Notes: a model not told the origin generated them from the sequence alone. 19,076 nucleotides of DNA from Gammaproteobacteria bacterium (GCA_025360985.1 JANYBA010000389.1:1-19076); one strand, 5' to 3'. Positions 7,674 through 15,123 are shown, counted from the stretch's first letter. Numbers and translations: made by a program.

Positions 7674-8519
7674 TTATTCCGCCAGTCGCAGCACAGCCCG
7701 ATCCAGGTCCACCGCCAGGCGCCAGCCGAGCCCGGGCGGATCGCCCGCCGCCGGCCGACGCCAGATCCGCAGCCAGGTCGGACCATCGGCGCTTCCACCC
7801 CAGGTCGCCGCCAGGTCGCCGGCCGCCGAGATCGCCAAGCCGGTGTCGAGTCGCGTTCCCGATCCGCCTGCCAGGGCATCGCCACTGGCCATGCCCTCGG
7901 GCAGGTGGCCGTCGCGCAGGCGCAGGAAATCGTCCGACACCATGGTCGCGGTCGCCAGCCCGGCTTCGGCGCGATCGGCCTCGCGCAATTCGCCGATGCC
8001 AACCGACCAGGTCGGCGCCGGACCCGAAGCCAGCGCCCCGCGCCGCACCACCTTGTCGGGAAACGGGCTCTCGGAATGGATGATGACGTGGTGGGCCAGG
8101 ACCTTCCACACACCGTCGGCCTGCTTCTTCCAGACCGTCAGGAAGTGGCCAAACTCGGACGGATGGGCGTCGCCCTTGACGGTATAACGCCAGGGTCCGC
8201 TGACGTAGCCGAGGTCGCCGCTGGCCGCCACTTCCGCCACCTCCGGCGTCCATTCGAGCCGGTTCTTGTCGTCGGGGCGGAATGCCCAGATGGTCTTGCC
8301 ATTGCCAGGCCCGGGCGCGAAGACCACGCCGTCGCTGGCGAGCGATTGCAGGAAGGCTTCGCGCGTGCCGCGCACGCTGGCGTCGGCGGCGAAGGTGCGC
8401 TCGGCGTTCACCATGTCCTCGAAGTCGCCGGCGACCGCAGGCCCGGCCATGCCGGCCGCGACCAGTCCTGCTGCGGCGAGGAAGGTCCAGACCTTGAAGT
8501 GACGCGCGCGGGCTACCAT
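7674..8519 (-). CDS. Exported DUF4440/SnoaL-like (NTF2 fold) protein
   Basis: Periplasmic or secreted protein of 281 residues, function unknown. A signal peptide covers residues 1-30 (basic start VARARHFK, hydrophobic core, cleavage likely after AVA). The mature N-terminal half looks like the NTF2-like DUF4440 fold: [41 protein letters not shown] and the typical [20 protein letters not shown]. The C-terminal half (about 160-281) repeats a weaker strand pattern, [20 protein letters not shown], and may be a second NTF2-like unit. The ATG at 8519 is chosen for its signal peptide and a GGAG site eight bases upstream. It is the first gene of a leftward run and ends 11 bases before mtgA. A -10-like hexamer inside a perfect inverted repeat precedes it. 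I cannot assign a ligand or activity. Confidence 0.78.
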   Translation of the reverse strand: MVARARHFKVWTFLAAAGLVAAGMAGPAVAGDFEDMVNAERTFAADASVRGTREAFLQSLASDGVVFAPGPGNGKTIWAFRPDDKNRLEWTPEVAEVAASGDLGYVSGPWRYTVKGDAHPSEFGHFLTVWKKQADGVWKVLAHHVIIHSESPFPDKVVRRGALASGPAPTWSVGIGELREADRAEAGLATATMVSDDFLRLRDGHLPEGMASGDALAGGSGTRLDTGLAISAAGDLAATWGGSADGPTWLRIWRRPAAGDPPGLGWRLAVDLDRAVLRLAE

Positions 8520-8537
8520 GACTGTCTCCGATCCTGA

Positions 8538-8559
8538 CGGCAGGAAGTCTAGCCTGCCG
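8538..8559 (-). promoter_or_regulatory. Inverted repeat overlapping a -10-like hexamer in the divergent gap
   Basis: CGGCAGG (8538-8544) and CCTGCCG (8553-8559) form a perfect 7-base inverted repeat with an 8-base spacer. The spacer holds, on the leftward strand, TAGACT (8551-8546), a fair -10 hexamer 27 bases from the DUF4440-like start. The 71-base gap also serves hslO on the other strand. This arrangement would suit a dimeric repressor operator, but could equally be a transcript hairpin. Confidence 0.35.
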
Positions 8560-8590
8560 CCGCCGCCCGCCACGACCCCGACCGCCGCCC

Positions 8591-9478
8591 ATGTCCGCGC
8601 ATGACTCCCTCACCCGCTTCCTGCTCGAACCTTCGGGCGTCCGCGGCGTGCACGTCGACCTCGGCGAGACCTGGCGGACGATCCGCGCCCGCGGCGCGTA
8701 TCCCGACCCGGTGGCCGAGCGCCTGGGCGAAACCTGCGCCGCCGCCGCGCTGTTCACCGGCCACAGCAAGATCGACGGCCGCCTGAGCGTGCAGCTGCGG
8801 GGCACCGGCGCGCTGCGCACCCTGTTCGCCGAATGCACGGCGGCAGGCACTCTGCGCGGTATCGCGCACTTCAGCGAACCCCTGCCGGACCCGCTGACGC
8901 CCCGGGCCTTCGGTGCGGGCTCCCTGCTGGCCATCACCATCGAGTCCCAGGCCCCGGCCAGCCACGAGCTGCAGCGCTACCAAGGCCTGGTCGAGCTCGA
9001 GGCGGACCGCCTCGCCGACGCCTTCGAGGCCTATTTCCGCCAGTCCGAGCAGCTGCCGACCCGCCTGATGCTGGCCGCCGACGGCAAGCGCGCGGTGGCG
9101 CTGATGCTGCAGCAGCTTCCGGGCAGCCACGGGGACGCCGATGGCTGGACCCGCTGTTCAGCCCTCTTCGACACCCTGGACAGCCCGGAAATGCTGCAAT
9201 TGACCGGTTCCGACCTGCTGCATCGTTTGTTCCACGAGGAAAACCTGCGGGTATTGGGCGAGCGGCCCTTGAGCTTCGCCTGTTCCTGTTCCCGGGCCCG
9301 GGTCGGCGAAATGCTGCGCAGCCTGGGGCAGGTCGAGGCCGAAGCCGCTTGCCAGGAAGGGCCGGCCGAGGTTCACTGTGATTTCTGCGGGCAGGGCTAC
9401 CAGTTCGAGCGTTCCGAGGTCCTGGCCCTGTTCGCCCTGGCCGAACCCAATGCCCCGGGTTCAGGCCGGCTCCAGTAG
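8591..9478 (+). CDS. hslO: Redox-regulated chaperone Hsp33
   Basis: Cytoplasmic holdase of 295 residues, activated by oxidation when its zinc is released. The zinc site near the C-terminus is complete: C231-S-C233 and C263-D-F-C266 (CxC-X29-CxxC). The N-terminal chaperone domain has the family hallmarks: [18 protein letters not shown], a helical [18 protein letters not shown] stretch (52-69), and the substrate-binding part [20 protein letters not shown]. The linker [20 protein letters not shown] leads to the redox switch. Length fits E. coli Hsp33 (292). The ATG at 8591 has little ribosome site but is the only start that keeps the complete N-terminal strand. It is transcribed away from the DUF4440/mtgA run and stands alone; the gene downstream appears to have its own promoter at about 9499-9526. 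Confidence 0.96.
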   Translation: MSAHDSLTRFLLEPSGVRGVHVDLGETWRTIRARGAYPDPVAERLGETCAAAALFTGHSKIDGRLSVQLRGTGALRTLFAECTAAGTLRGIAHFSEPLPDPLTPRAFGAGSLLAITIESQAPASHELQRYQGLVELEADRLADAFEAYFRQSEQLPTRLMLAADGKRAVALMLQQLPGSHGDADGWTRCSALFDTLDSPEMLQLTGSDLLHRLFHEENLRVLGERPLSFACSCSRARVGEMLRSLGQVEAEAACQEGPAEVHCDFCGQGYQFERSEVLALFALAEPNAPGSGRLQ

Positions 9479-9498
9479 CCAAAACCGTGGCCGGATAC

Positions 9499-9526
9499 TG
9501 GTTAAATTTGCGTAAAAGGGTATAGT
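9499..9526 (+). promoter_or_regulatory. Putative promoter of the exported-protein/lipid cluster
   Basis: An AT-rich island (GGTTAAATTTGCGTAAAAGG) directly upstream of TATAGT (9521-9526, 5 of 6 to the -10 consensus) stands out from the GC-rich background. The best -35 candidate, TGGTTA at 9499-9504 with a 16-base spacer, is weak. The element lies 61 bases before the GTG of the next gene, leaving a leader of about 55 bases. It is the only strong promoter-like stretch between hslO and 15117. Confidence 0.45.
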
Positions 9527-9587
9527 CTGGAAGGAACTTTTCGACCGTCTGCCACTCCCACCCACGAGCCCGAATCGAGTTGAAGCC

Positions 9588-10565
9588 GTGAACCGCCTCG
9601 CGACCGCCTGCCTGCTGTTTGCCCTCGTCGGGACTTCGGCGTTCGCCCAGAGCGCGCCGACGTCGTCTTCAAGCGCGAGCCTGGGCAACACCACGGTGCT
9701 TCCGGTCCGCGACAACCAGAACGGGCAAATCACCGCGCTGTTGCTGATCGAGCCGGCCATGCTGCCGCCGCTGCCGGCGGAACGCATCATCCAGCCGGCG
9801 GCCACGATCAGCACCAGCGGTTTGGCCTTGGGCAACGGCCTGAAGCTGCGCGCCGGCCTGTCGATCGACGCGAATCCCGGGCTCGGCGTGCTGTGCAGCA
9901 ACCGCAGCGTGATCGCGACGGTCGGCACGCTCGCGGGCAATTGCCTGTTGACGAATTTCAGTTCGCCAGCCCCGCAGATGCTACCGGGGAGCCGCAGCGC
10001 CGCCAGCGGCATGCTCCAGCTACAACACGCCAATGCCACGCTGACCGGCAGCGTCGGCGTCGAACGCGAAACCCTGGACAGCCGCATGCCCTTGATCGGT
10101 CCGACGCCGTCCGATCGCCGACTGCTGAACAGCCTGCTGGGCCCGGGTAACAACCCCAGCCTCGACCAACGCAATGCCAGCCTGATTGGGCAGATTTCCC
10201 TCGGTACCCAGGGTTGGGTCAGCATCGGCGGCACGCTCGCGCACATCCGGCTGATCCCGACCGAGCAGTTGCCGGGTGGCCTGCCGCCCGAATGGAACAG
10301 CGGCAGCCTCAAGCTCGGCGGCGGTTACGGCAATTTCGGCGCCGAGATCACCGGCCAGATGATCGAAGTTCCAGGCCAGTCCGGTGCCTACCAGAGCCTC
10401 GGCGCCGGTGTCACCTGGCGCACGCCGTGGCGGGCCAAGTTGTCGGTCGGCGCCGACAACCTGATCACCCGCGGCAAGAATCCCTTCGGCCTGCCGGATC
10501 CGCGCGTCGCACCGAACGCCGACGAAGGCCTGACGCCGTACGTGCGTTACCAACAAGACCTCTGA
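9588..10565 (+). CDS. Exported protein of unknown function, probably beta-rich outer-membrane type
   Basis: I do not recognise a family. The 325-residue product begins with a clear signal peptide (MNRLATACLLFALVGTSAFA, cleavage before QSAPTSSSS), followed by a low-complexity Ser/Thr stretch. The rest is rich in Gly, Leu, Ser and Asn, with alternating strand-like segments such as LTGSVGVERETL, IGQISLGTQGWVSIGGTLAHI, LKLGGGYGNFGAEITGQM and AKLSVGADNLI. This suggests a small beta-barrel or another beta-sheet surface protein. The C-terminus, TPYVRYQQDL, has the alternating pattern of a last strand but lacks the usual terminal Phe. Two cysteines (in VLCSNRS and GNCLLTNF) could form a disulfide. 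The start is a GTG at 9588, fixed by the signal peptide. Its TGA overlaps the proposed CTG start of the acyl-CoA dehydrogenase, so it belongs to the lipid cluster and may handle an external lipid or hydrophobic substrate (inference). Confidence 0.8.
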   Translation: MNRLATACLLFALVGTSAFAQSAPTSSSSASLGNTTVLPVRDNQNGQITALLLIEPAMLPPLPAERIIQPAATISTSGLALGNGLKLRAGLSIDANPGLGVLCSNRSVIATVGTLAGNCLLTNFSSPAPQMLPGSRSAASGMLQLQHANATLTGSVGVERETLDSRMPLIGPTPSDRRLLNSLLGPGNNPSLDQRNASLIGQISLGTQGWVSIGGTLAHIRLIPTEQLPGGLPPEWNSGSLKLGGGYGNFGAEITGQMIEVPGQSGAYQSLGAGVTWRTPWRAKLSVGADNLITRGKNPFGLPDPRVAPNADEGLTPYVRYQQDL

Positions 10566-12364
10566 GCGTCCCGCCCATCGATCCGCGGCACCTGCGCTTC
10601 GTCACCGACGAGTTGTGGCCGCTGTCCGACCTGTTGGCCTACCCGCGCTATGCACTGCACGGCCGCGAGACTTTCGACGCCATCCTGGAACAATCGGCGA
10701 GACTGGCGCAGGAAAAATTCGCGCCGCATAACCGCGCCTCCGACAGCAACGAGCCACGCTTCGTCGACGGGCGCGTGCACGTCATTCCCGAGGTCAAGAT
10801 CGCACTCGACGCCTACGCCGAGGCCGGATTCCCGGCCTTGCTGGCCGACGCGGCCGACGGCGGCCTGCAGTTGCCCTATTCGCTGGCGCTTTTGAGCGAT
10901 GCCATGTTTTGCGCCGCCAATGTGGCAACGGTCGGCTACGCCTTGCTGGCGCGCGGCGTCGGCAACCTGCTGCGCGCGCACGGCAGCGCCGAACAAAAAC
11001 TTCGTTACGGCCAACCCCTGCTCGCCGGCCGCTGGCTCGGCACGATGTGCCTGAGCGAGCCGCAAGCCGGTTCGTCGCTGGCCGACATCACGACGCGCGC
11101 CGAACCCGAGGGTGACGGCAGCTACCGCCTGACCGGGCAGAAGATGTGGATCTCCGGTGGCGACCACGAGCTGTCGGAGAACATCGTCCACCTCGTGCTG
11201 GCGAAGATTCCCGGCGGCCCGCCCGGCGTGAAGGGCATCAGCCTGTTTATCGTGCCGAAATTCCGCGTCAACGACGACGGCTCGCTCGGCCAGCGCAACG
11301 ATGTCGAGCTCGCCGGAATCAACCACAAGCTCGGCCAGCGCGGCATCGTCAACACCTTCCTGAAATTCGGCGAACGCGGCGCTTGCATCGGCCACCTGGT
11401 CGGGCCACCGCACCAGGGCCTGGCGCAGATGTTCCACCTGATGAACGAGGCGCGCATCGGCGTCGGGATGGGCGCGATCATGCAGGGCATGGCTGGTTAC
11501 CAGTATTCGCTGGCCTATGCCAAGGAGCGCCGGCAAGGTCGCCATCCCGACCAGAAAGACCCGACGTCGCCACCGGTGCCGCTGGTCGAACACGCCGATG
11601 TCCGGCGCATGCTCTTGCAGCAGAAGTGCTACGTCGAAGGCGCGTTCGCGCTGGCGATCCACGGCGGCCGGCTGATCGACGCGCAAGTCGGCAGCGAGGA
11701 CGCGGAGGTGCGACGCCTCGCCGCGCTCAAATTGGAATTCCTGACGCCGGTGATCAAGGCCTGGTCCGGCGAGTGGTGCACCCGTGCCAACGACCTGGCG
11801 ATCCAGGTGCTCGGCGGCTACGGCTACACCCGCGAGTATCCGGTCGAGCAGAACTGGCGCGACAACCGGCTCAATCCCATCCACGAAGGCGCCAACGGCA
11901 TCCAGGCGATCGACCTGCTGGGCCGCAAGGCCATGCTCGGGAACGGGGCGGCGCTGGCCGCCGTGCTCGACGACGTGCGCGCCACGATCGCGGCAACGTC
12001 GACGACGGCCGAGCTGACGGAATTCTCCCGATCCTTGCAGGAGTGCGTGGCAACGATCGAGCAAACCACTCGCGTGCTCACCGCCTGCCTGGCCGCAGGC
12101 CGGGCACGCCTCGCCCTGGCCAATGCCGCGCATTACCTGACCTTGGTCGGCCACGTGCTGATCGCGTGGACGTGGCTGCGGCAAGCGCAGGTCGCGGTGC
12201 GCGCGCTGGCGAGCGCCGCTGGCCACGACCACGACTTCTACCAGGGCAAGATCAACGCCTGCAGATTCTTTTTCCGGCATGAATTGCCGACGGTCCTGCC
12301 CTTGGCGCGGCTGCTGCAGGCGCTCGACGACACGACCTTGGCGACCACGCCCGGGCAGCTGTAG
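10562..12364 (+). CDS. Acyl-CoA dehydrogenase (DmdC/large FadE-like type) with apparent CTG start
   Basis: FAD-dependent acyl-CoA dehydrogenase of about 600 residues, cytoplasmic, catalysing the alpha,beta-desaturation step of acyl-CoA breakdown. Motifs include MCLSEPQAGSSLADITTRA (162-180, flavin and substrate loop), LTGQKMWISGGDHEL (190-204), INHKLGQRG, MNEARIGVGMGA, VLGGYGYTREYPVEQNWRD (416-434) and NPIHEGANGIQAIDLLGRK, whose E442 is the expected catalytic base. Length, the EPQAGS and EGANGIQA forms and the helical C-terminal extension fit the approximately 600-residue class related to 3-methylmercaptopropionyl-CoA dehydrogenase. Family members open with a segment like PLRDMRFVLHELL, here IDPRHLRFVTDELW. 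No ATG, GTG or TTG lies in frame between the neighbouring gene's end and this segment. The CTG at 10562, sharing CTGA with the upstream stop, is therefore the best start. A TTG at 10613 would cut off 17 conserved residues. The acyl chain length accepted is unknown. Confidence 0.9.
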   Translation: MSVPPIDPRHLRFVTDELWPLSDLLAYPRYALHGRETFDAILEQSARLAQEKFAPHNRASDSNEPRFVDGRVHVIPEVKIALDAYAEAGFPALLADAADGGLQLPYSLALLSDAMFCAANVATVGYALLARGVGNLLRAHGSAEQKLRYGQPLLAGRWLGTMCLSEPQAGSSLADITTRAEPEGDGSYRLTGQKMWISGGDHELSENIVHLVLAKIPGGPPGVKGISLFIVPKFRVNDDGSLGQRNDVELAGINHKLGQRGIVNTFLKFGERGACIGHLVGPPHQGLAQMFHLMNEARIGVGMGAIMQGMAGYQYSLAYAKERRQGRHPDQKDPTSPPVPLVEHADVRRMLLQQKCYVEGAFALAIHGGRLIDAQVGSEDAEVRRLAALKLEFLTPVIKAWSGEWCTRANDLAIQVLGGYGYTREYPVEQNWRDNRLNPIHEGANGIQAIDLLGRKAMLGNGAALAAVLDDVRATIAATSTTAELTEFSRSLQECVATIEQTTRVLTACLAAGRARLALANAAHYLTLVGHVLIAWTWLRQAQVAVRALASAAGHDHDFYQGKINACRFFFRHELPTVLPLARLLQALDDTTLATTPGQL

Positions 12365-12370
12365 GCCCCG

Positions 12371-12403
12371 CGGCTGGCAGCCGGCGGCGCCAGGACGTAG
12401 ACT
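12371..12403 (+). promoter_or_regulatory. Small hairpin and -10-like hexamer before the 155-residue gene
   Basis: The 60-base gap after the acyl-CoA dehydrogenase holds CGGCTGGCAGCCG (12371-12383), a 5-bp stem with a 3-base loop and no T-run. TAGACT follows at 12398-12403, 22 bases before the next ATG. Either could mark a minor internal promoter or a transcript processing point. Neither is strong. Confidence 0.2.
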
Positions 12404-12424
12404 CGAAGCATCCTGGGGGCGGCC

Positions 12425-12892
12425 ATGGCCAATCCACGCAGCAAGTTCGACATGATCGGCGGTTATCTGGCGCGCACTTACGAGGGCGTTGCGTCCGCCG
12501 ACGTATATCGACGGCCAGGGCTCAAGCATCGAACCGAGCCCTTCTGCATTTTCTACAACGAGGGCATGGCCTTCCGGCTTCATGGCCGCAGCCTGGTGTC
12601 GGCGCTTGCCTTGCCCGAGGTGCGCCCCTTCGATCCGCTCAATCCCGACAAGCCGCCGCCGGGCTGGCCCGGATGGGTCTGGGCACCGCCTTCGCAAATG
12701 TTGCGCTGGGACCGCCTGAGCACCGACGCCCTGCGTTGCCTGCGCACGGCCGAGGAAGGCGCGCGGGTGAGTTGGCAGCTCCCGGAACCACCGCCGGTCG
12801 TGGAAGCGCCGCCGCCGTCGCCACCCGAAACCATGGCCGAGCGGGTCAAACGATTCCTCGGTGGCAACAGCTGGTCGAAGTGGCTCGGTTGA
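12425..12892 (+). CDS. Small conserved-looking protein of unknown function with Pro-rich linker
   Basis: A soluble protein of 155 residues with no signal peptide or membrane helix. The first 105 residues look globular: FDMIGGYLARTYEGVASADVY, then EPFCIFYNEGMAFRLHG and a Trp/Pro-rich stretch GWPGWVWAPPSQMLRW, then LSTDALRCLRTAEEG. The F..EGMAFRLHG piece is faintly like the N-terminal domain of TfoX, but not enough to assign it. A proline-rich linker (LPEPPPVVEAPPPSPPE) leads to a short basic, amphipathic tail, AERVKRFLGGNSWSKWLG, which might touch a membrane or partner. The start at 12425 is backed by a GGGGGCGG ribosome site. It sits 60 bases after the acyl-CoA dehydrogenase and 18 before the wax ester synthase, so it probably shares their transcript. 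Function cannot be assigned from sequence; the setting suggests a lipid-related role. Confidence 0.75.
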   Translation: MANPRSKFDMIGGYLARTYEGVASADVYRRPGLKHRTEPFCIFYNEGMAFRLHGRSLVSALALPEVRPFDPLNPDKPPPGWPGWVWAPPSQMLRWDRLSTDALRCLRTAEEGARVSWQLPEPPPVVEAPPPSPPETMAERVKRFLGGNSWSKWLG

Positions 12893-12910
12893 ACGAGCTT
12901 GCCTGATCCG

Positions 12911-14314
12911 ATGAGCCGGCGCCTGCGCCCCCTGAGCGGACTGGACGCGGGCTTCCTGTACCTGGAATCGGCCGGCACGCCCATGCACGTCGGCAGCGTG
13001 ATGCTGCTGGAGTTGCCGAACAAGAAGGGCTACGACTTTCGCGCCGCCCTGATCGCGCACCTCGCCGAACGCTTGCCGCGCGCGCCGGCGCTGCGCCGGG
13101 TCCTGCATGAAGCACCGCTCGACCTGGGCCACCCGATGTGGGGCGAAGCCGACGACCTCGACCTGTCCGCGCACGTGCGCCAACGCAAATTGCCCGGCAA
13201 GGGCGGCCACAAGAAATTGATGGCCCTGGTCGGTAAGCTGCACGCCGAAATGCTGCCGCGCGACCGGCCGATGTGGCAATTCGTCGTCGTGGATAACGTC
13301 GAACCCGGAATCGTCGCGCTCTATTCGAAGATCCACCATGCCTTGCTTGACGGCCAGGGCGGCATCGCCCTGGCGCAGGCCCTGCTCGATATCGCGCCGG
13401 TGAAGGCCAGGCGCGGCAAGGCGACGGCCACGGTGGCGCCGGCGCGCCTGCGCAAGCGCGACCTGGCGCAAACCGCCACGCGTTCGACGATCAACCAGTT
13501 CGCCAATCTGCTGCGCGCACTGCCGGCGACGCTGAAACTGGCCGGCAGCGTCGGCGAGGCGGTCGGCATGATCGGATCGCTGCGCGACAACGTGCTGCTG
13601 GCGCCGCGCACGGTGTTCAACCGGCAGGTCGGGCCGTCGCGGAGTTTCGCGGCGCTGTCGCTGCCGCTCGACGAGGTCAAGCGGGTGGCGCGCGGCTTCG
13701 GCGTCAGCCTCAACGACGTGGTGATGGCGATCTGCGCCGGCGCCTTGCGCGAATTGTTGCTGTCGGTGGGCGAGCTGCCGAAGAAATCGCTGGTCGCGGC
13801 GATGCCGGTGTCCTTGCGCGAAGCCGGCAATGCCGAAGCCAACAACCAGGTGTCGATGGTGCAATGCTCGCTCGCCACCGACATCGCCGATCCGATTGCG
13901 CGCCTGCGCGCGATCCATGCCTCGACCGGGCAACTCAAGCAGCGCGTGGCCGCGTTCAAGAACCTGATCCCGACCGACTTCCCGGGCCTGGCCGCGCCAC
14001 TGTGGGCGTCGGGTTTGTCGCGCCTGTGGGCGCGCGGCCGCATCGCCGAGAAATTGCCGGCGCTGGCCAATGTCGCAATTTCCAACGTGCCCGGTCCGCC
14101 GATGCCGCTATTTCTGGCCGGCGCCAAGCTCAAGCATTACTATCCGGTCTCGATCGTCACCCACGGGCTCGCCTTCAACATCACCGTGCAAAGCTACGCT
14201 GGCCAGCTCGAATTCGGATTGACCGCCTGCGCCGACGTCGTCGCGCATCCGGACGTGGTCGCCGAGGCAATGGTGGCGGCCCTGCAACAACTCTCCGACC
14301 GATTGCCGGCGTGA
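12911..14314 (+). CDS. Wax ester synthase / acyl-CoA:diacylglycerol acyltransferase (WS/DGAT)
   Basis: Acyltransferase of 467 residues that joins acyl-CoA to a fatty alcohol or diacylglycerol, giving wax ester or triacylglycerol at the inner membrane and on lipid inclusions. The N-terminal half has PLSGLDAGFLYLES and TPMHVGSVMLLE, the PxW element in DRPMWQFVVV (119-128) and the catalytic H142-H-A-L-L-D-G148 (HHxxxDG). The C-terminal half has N268-D269 in VSLNDVVMAICAGALREL, MPVSLREAGNAEANNQVS, and the closing ISNVPGPPMPLFLAGAKL with TVQSYAGQLEFGLTAC. Length matches characterised WS/DGATs (about 450-480). The ATG at 12911 is used; a TTG four codons upstream is in frame but adds nothing conserved. 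The final TGA overlaps the GTG of the hydrolase gene (GTGA), indicating translational coupling. Substrate preference, wax ester or triacylglycerol, cannot be told from the motifs. Confidence 0.94.
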   Translation: MSRRLRPLSGLDAGFLYLESAGTPMHVGSVMLLELPNKKGYDFRAALIAHLAERLPRAPALRRVLHEAPLDLGHPMWGEADDLDLSAHVRQRKLPGKGGHKKLMALVGKLHAEMLPRDRPMWQFVVVDNVEPGIVALYSKIHHALLDGQGGIALAQALLDIAPVKARRGKATATVAPARLRKRDLAQTATRSTINQFANLLRALPATLKLAGSVGEAVGMIGSLRDNVLLAPRTVFNRQVGPSRSFAALSLPLDEVKRVARGFGVSLNDVVMAICAGALRELLLSVGELPKKSLVAAMPVSLREAGNAEANNQVSMVQCSLATDIADPIARLRAIHASTGQLKQRVAAFKNLIPTDFPGLAAPLWASGLSRLWARGRIAEKLPALANVAISNVPGPPMPLFLAGAKLKHYYPVSIVTHGLAFNITVQSYAGQLEFGLTACADVVAHPDVVAEAMVAALQQLSDRLPA

Positions 14315-15117
14315 GTGCGCCTGGCTCCAAACAGTCGCGATCGCTCAAGCCACCGTCGAAGCTGTTGTTGGCGATGGAAGGCCGGGCGATGTTCGAGTGG
14401 GCCTCGTTCGGCCTGGCCTGGCCGTGGTTGAAAACAGCGCCGCGTGGCGACGGCCATCCGGTGCTGGTGCTGCCCGGGCTGGTCGCCGGCGACCGCAGCA
14501 CGTGGCCGCTGCGTCGTTTCCTCACGCAACTGGGCTACGAAGCCTATCCCTGGCAGCAGGGCTTGAACGTCGGCCCGCGCGACCACGTGATCAAGGGCTT
14601 GCTCGATCGCATACGCGGCATCCAGAAGGAACACGATCGCAAGATCACCCTGATCGGCTGGTCGCTGGGCGGCGCCATGGCCAACGCGCTGGCGCTGCGC
14701 ATGCCCGAACGCATCCGCCAGGTCATCACGCTCGGCTCGCCGCACGGCGGCCATCCCAAGGGCACCAATGTCTGGCGCGTATTCGAGATCGCCAGCGGCT
14801 TCCGCCACGACGATCCGCGCCTTTTGGCCCTGGTCCAGGGCACGCCGACCGTGCCGACCACGTCGATCATGAGCAAGACCGACGGCATCGTGAACTGGCG
14901 CATGAGCCTGGCACCGGATAGCGAAATTTCCGAGAACATCGAAGTCAGCGCCACCCACATGGGCATGGGCGTCAATCCGGCCGTGCTCTGGATCATCGCC
15001 AATCGCCTGGCGCAGGCGGAAGGGCAATGGCGGCCGTTCAAGCCCGACCACGCCCTGCATTCGTGGCTTTATCGCGACCCGCACGCGTTCCGCCTGGCGG
15101 ATCTGATCGCGCCGTAG
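14311..15117 (+). CDS. Alpha/beta hydrolase (lipase/esterase-like) coupled to WS/DGAT
   Basis: Alpha/beta hydrolase of 268 residues without a signal peptide. The oxyanion strand VLVLPGLVAGDRSTWPL (51-67) leads to the nucleophile elbow G116-W-S118-L-G-G. KTDGIVNW holds D191 and SATHMGMG holds H216, completing a Ser-Asp-His triad. GSPHGGHPKGTN after the elbow recalls PGAP1-like and lipase-type esterases. A hydrophobic-aromatic N-terminal segment (MFEWASFGLAWPWL, 27-40) could sit on a membrane or lipid droplet. The GTG at 14311 overlaps the WS/DGAT stop by four bases; a later ATG at M22 would still retain the fold. A close cofactor-free partner to the synthase suggests ester hydrolysis: mobilising stored wax ester or triacylglycerol, or removing misformed product (inference). 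A REP-like inverted repeat follows within ten bases of the stop and may end the transcript. Confidence 0.86.
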   Translation: MSAPGSKQSRSLKPPSKLLLAMEGRAMFEWASFGLAWPWLKTAPRGDGHPVLVLPGLVAGDRSTWPLRRFLTQLGYEAYPWQQGLNVGPRDHVIKGLLDRIRGIQKEHDRKITLIGWSLGGAMANALALRMPERIRQVITLGSPHGGHPKGTNVWRVFEIASGFRHDDPRLLALVQGTPTVPTTSIMSKTDGIVNWRMSLAPDSEISENIEVSATHMGMGVNPAVLWIIANRLAQAEGQWRPFKPDHALHSWLYRDPHAFRLADLIAP

Positions 15118-15123
15118 GGCGAA

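Noticed and set aside
10214..10561. Extension of the acyl-CoA dehydrogenase frame back to 10214
   Set aside because: This part overlaps the exported-protein gene in another frame and reads as Arg/Pro-rich shadow; the family homology only begins at about 10570.
12899..12913. TTG at 12899 as the WS/DGAT start
   Set aside because: The ATG four codons later keeps all conserved residues and is the stronger start codon.
10547..13933. An open frame of more than 1,100 codons on the minus strand, antisense to the acyl-CoA dehydrogenase, small protein and WS/DGAT genes
   Set aside because: It covers three genes with clear family motifs on the plus strand. Its product is a low-complexity run of Arg, Gln, His, Ala and Gly without domains, which is what GC-rich codon bias gives in an antisense frame.
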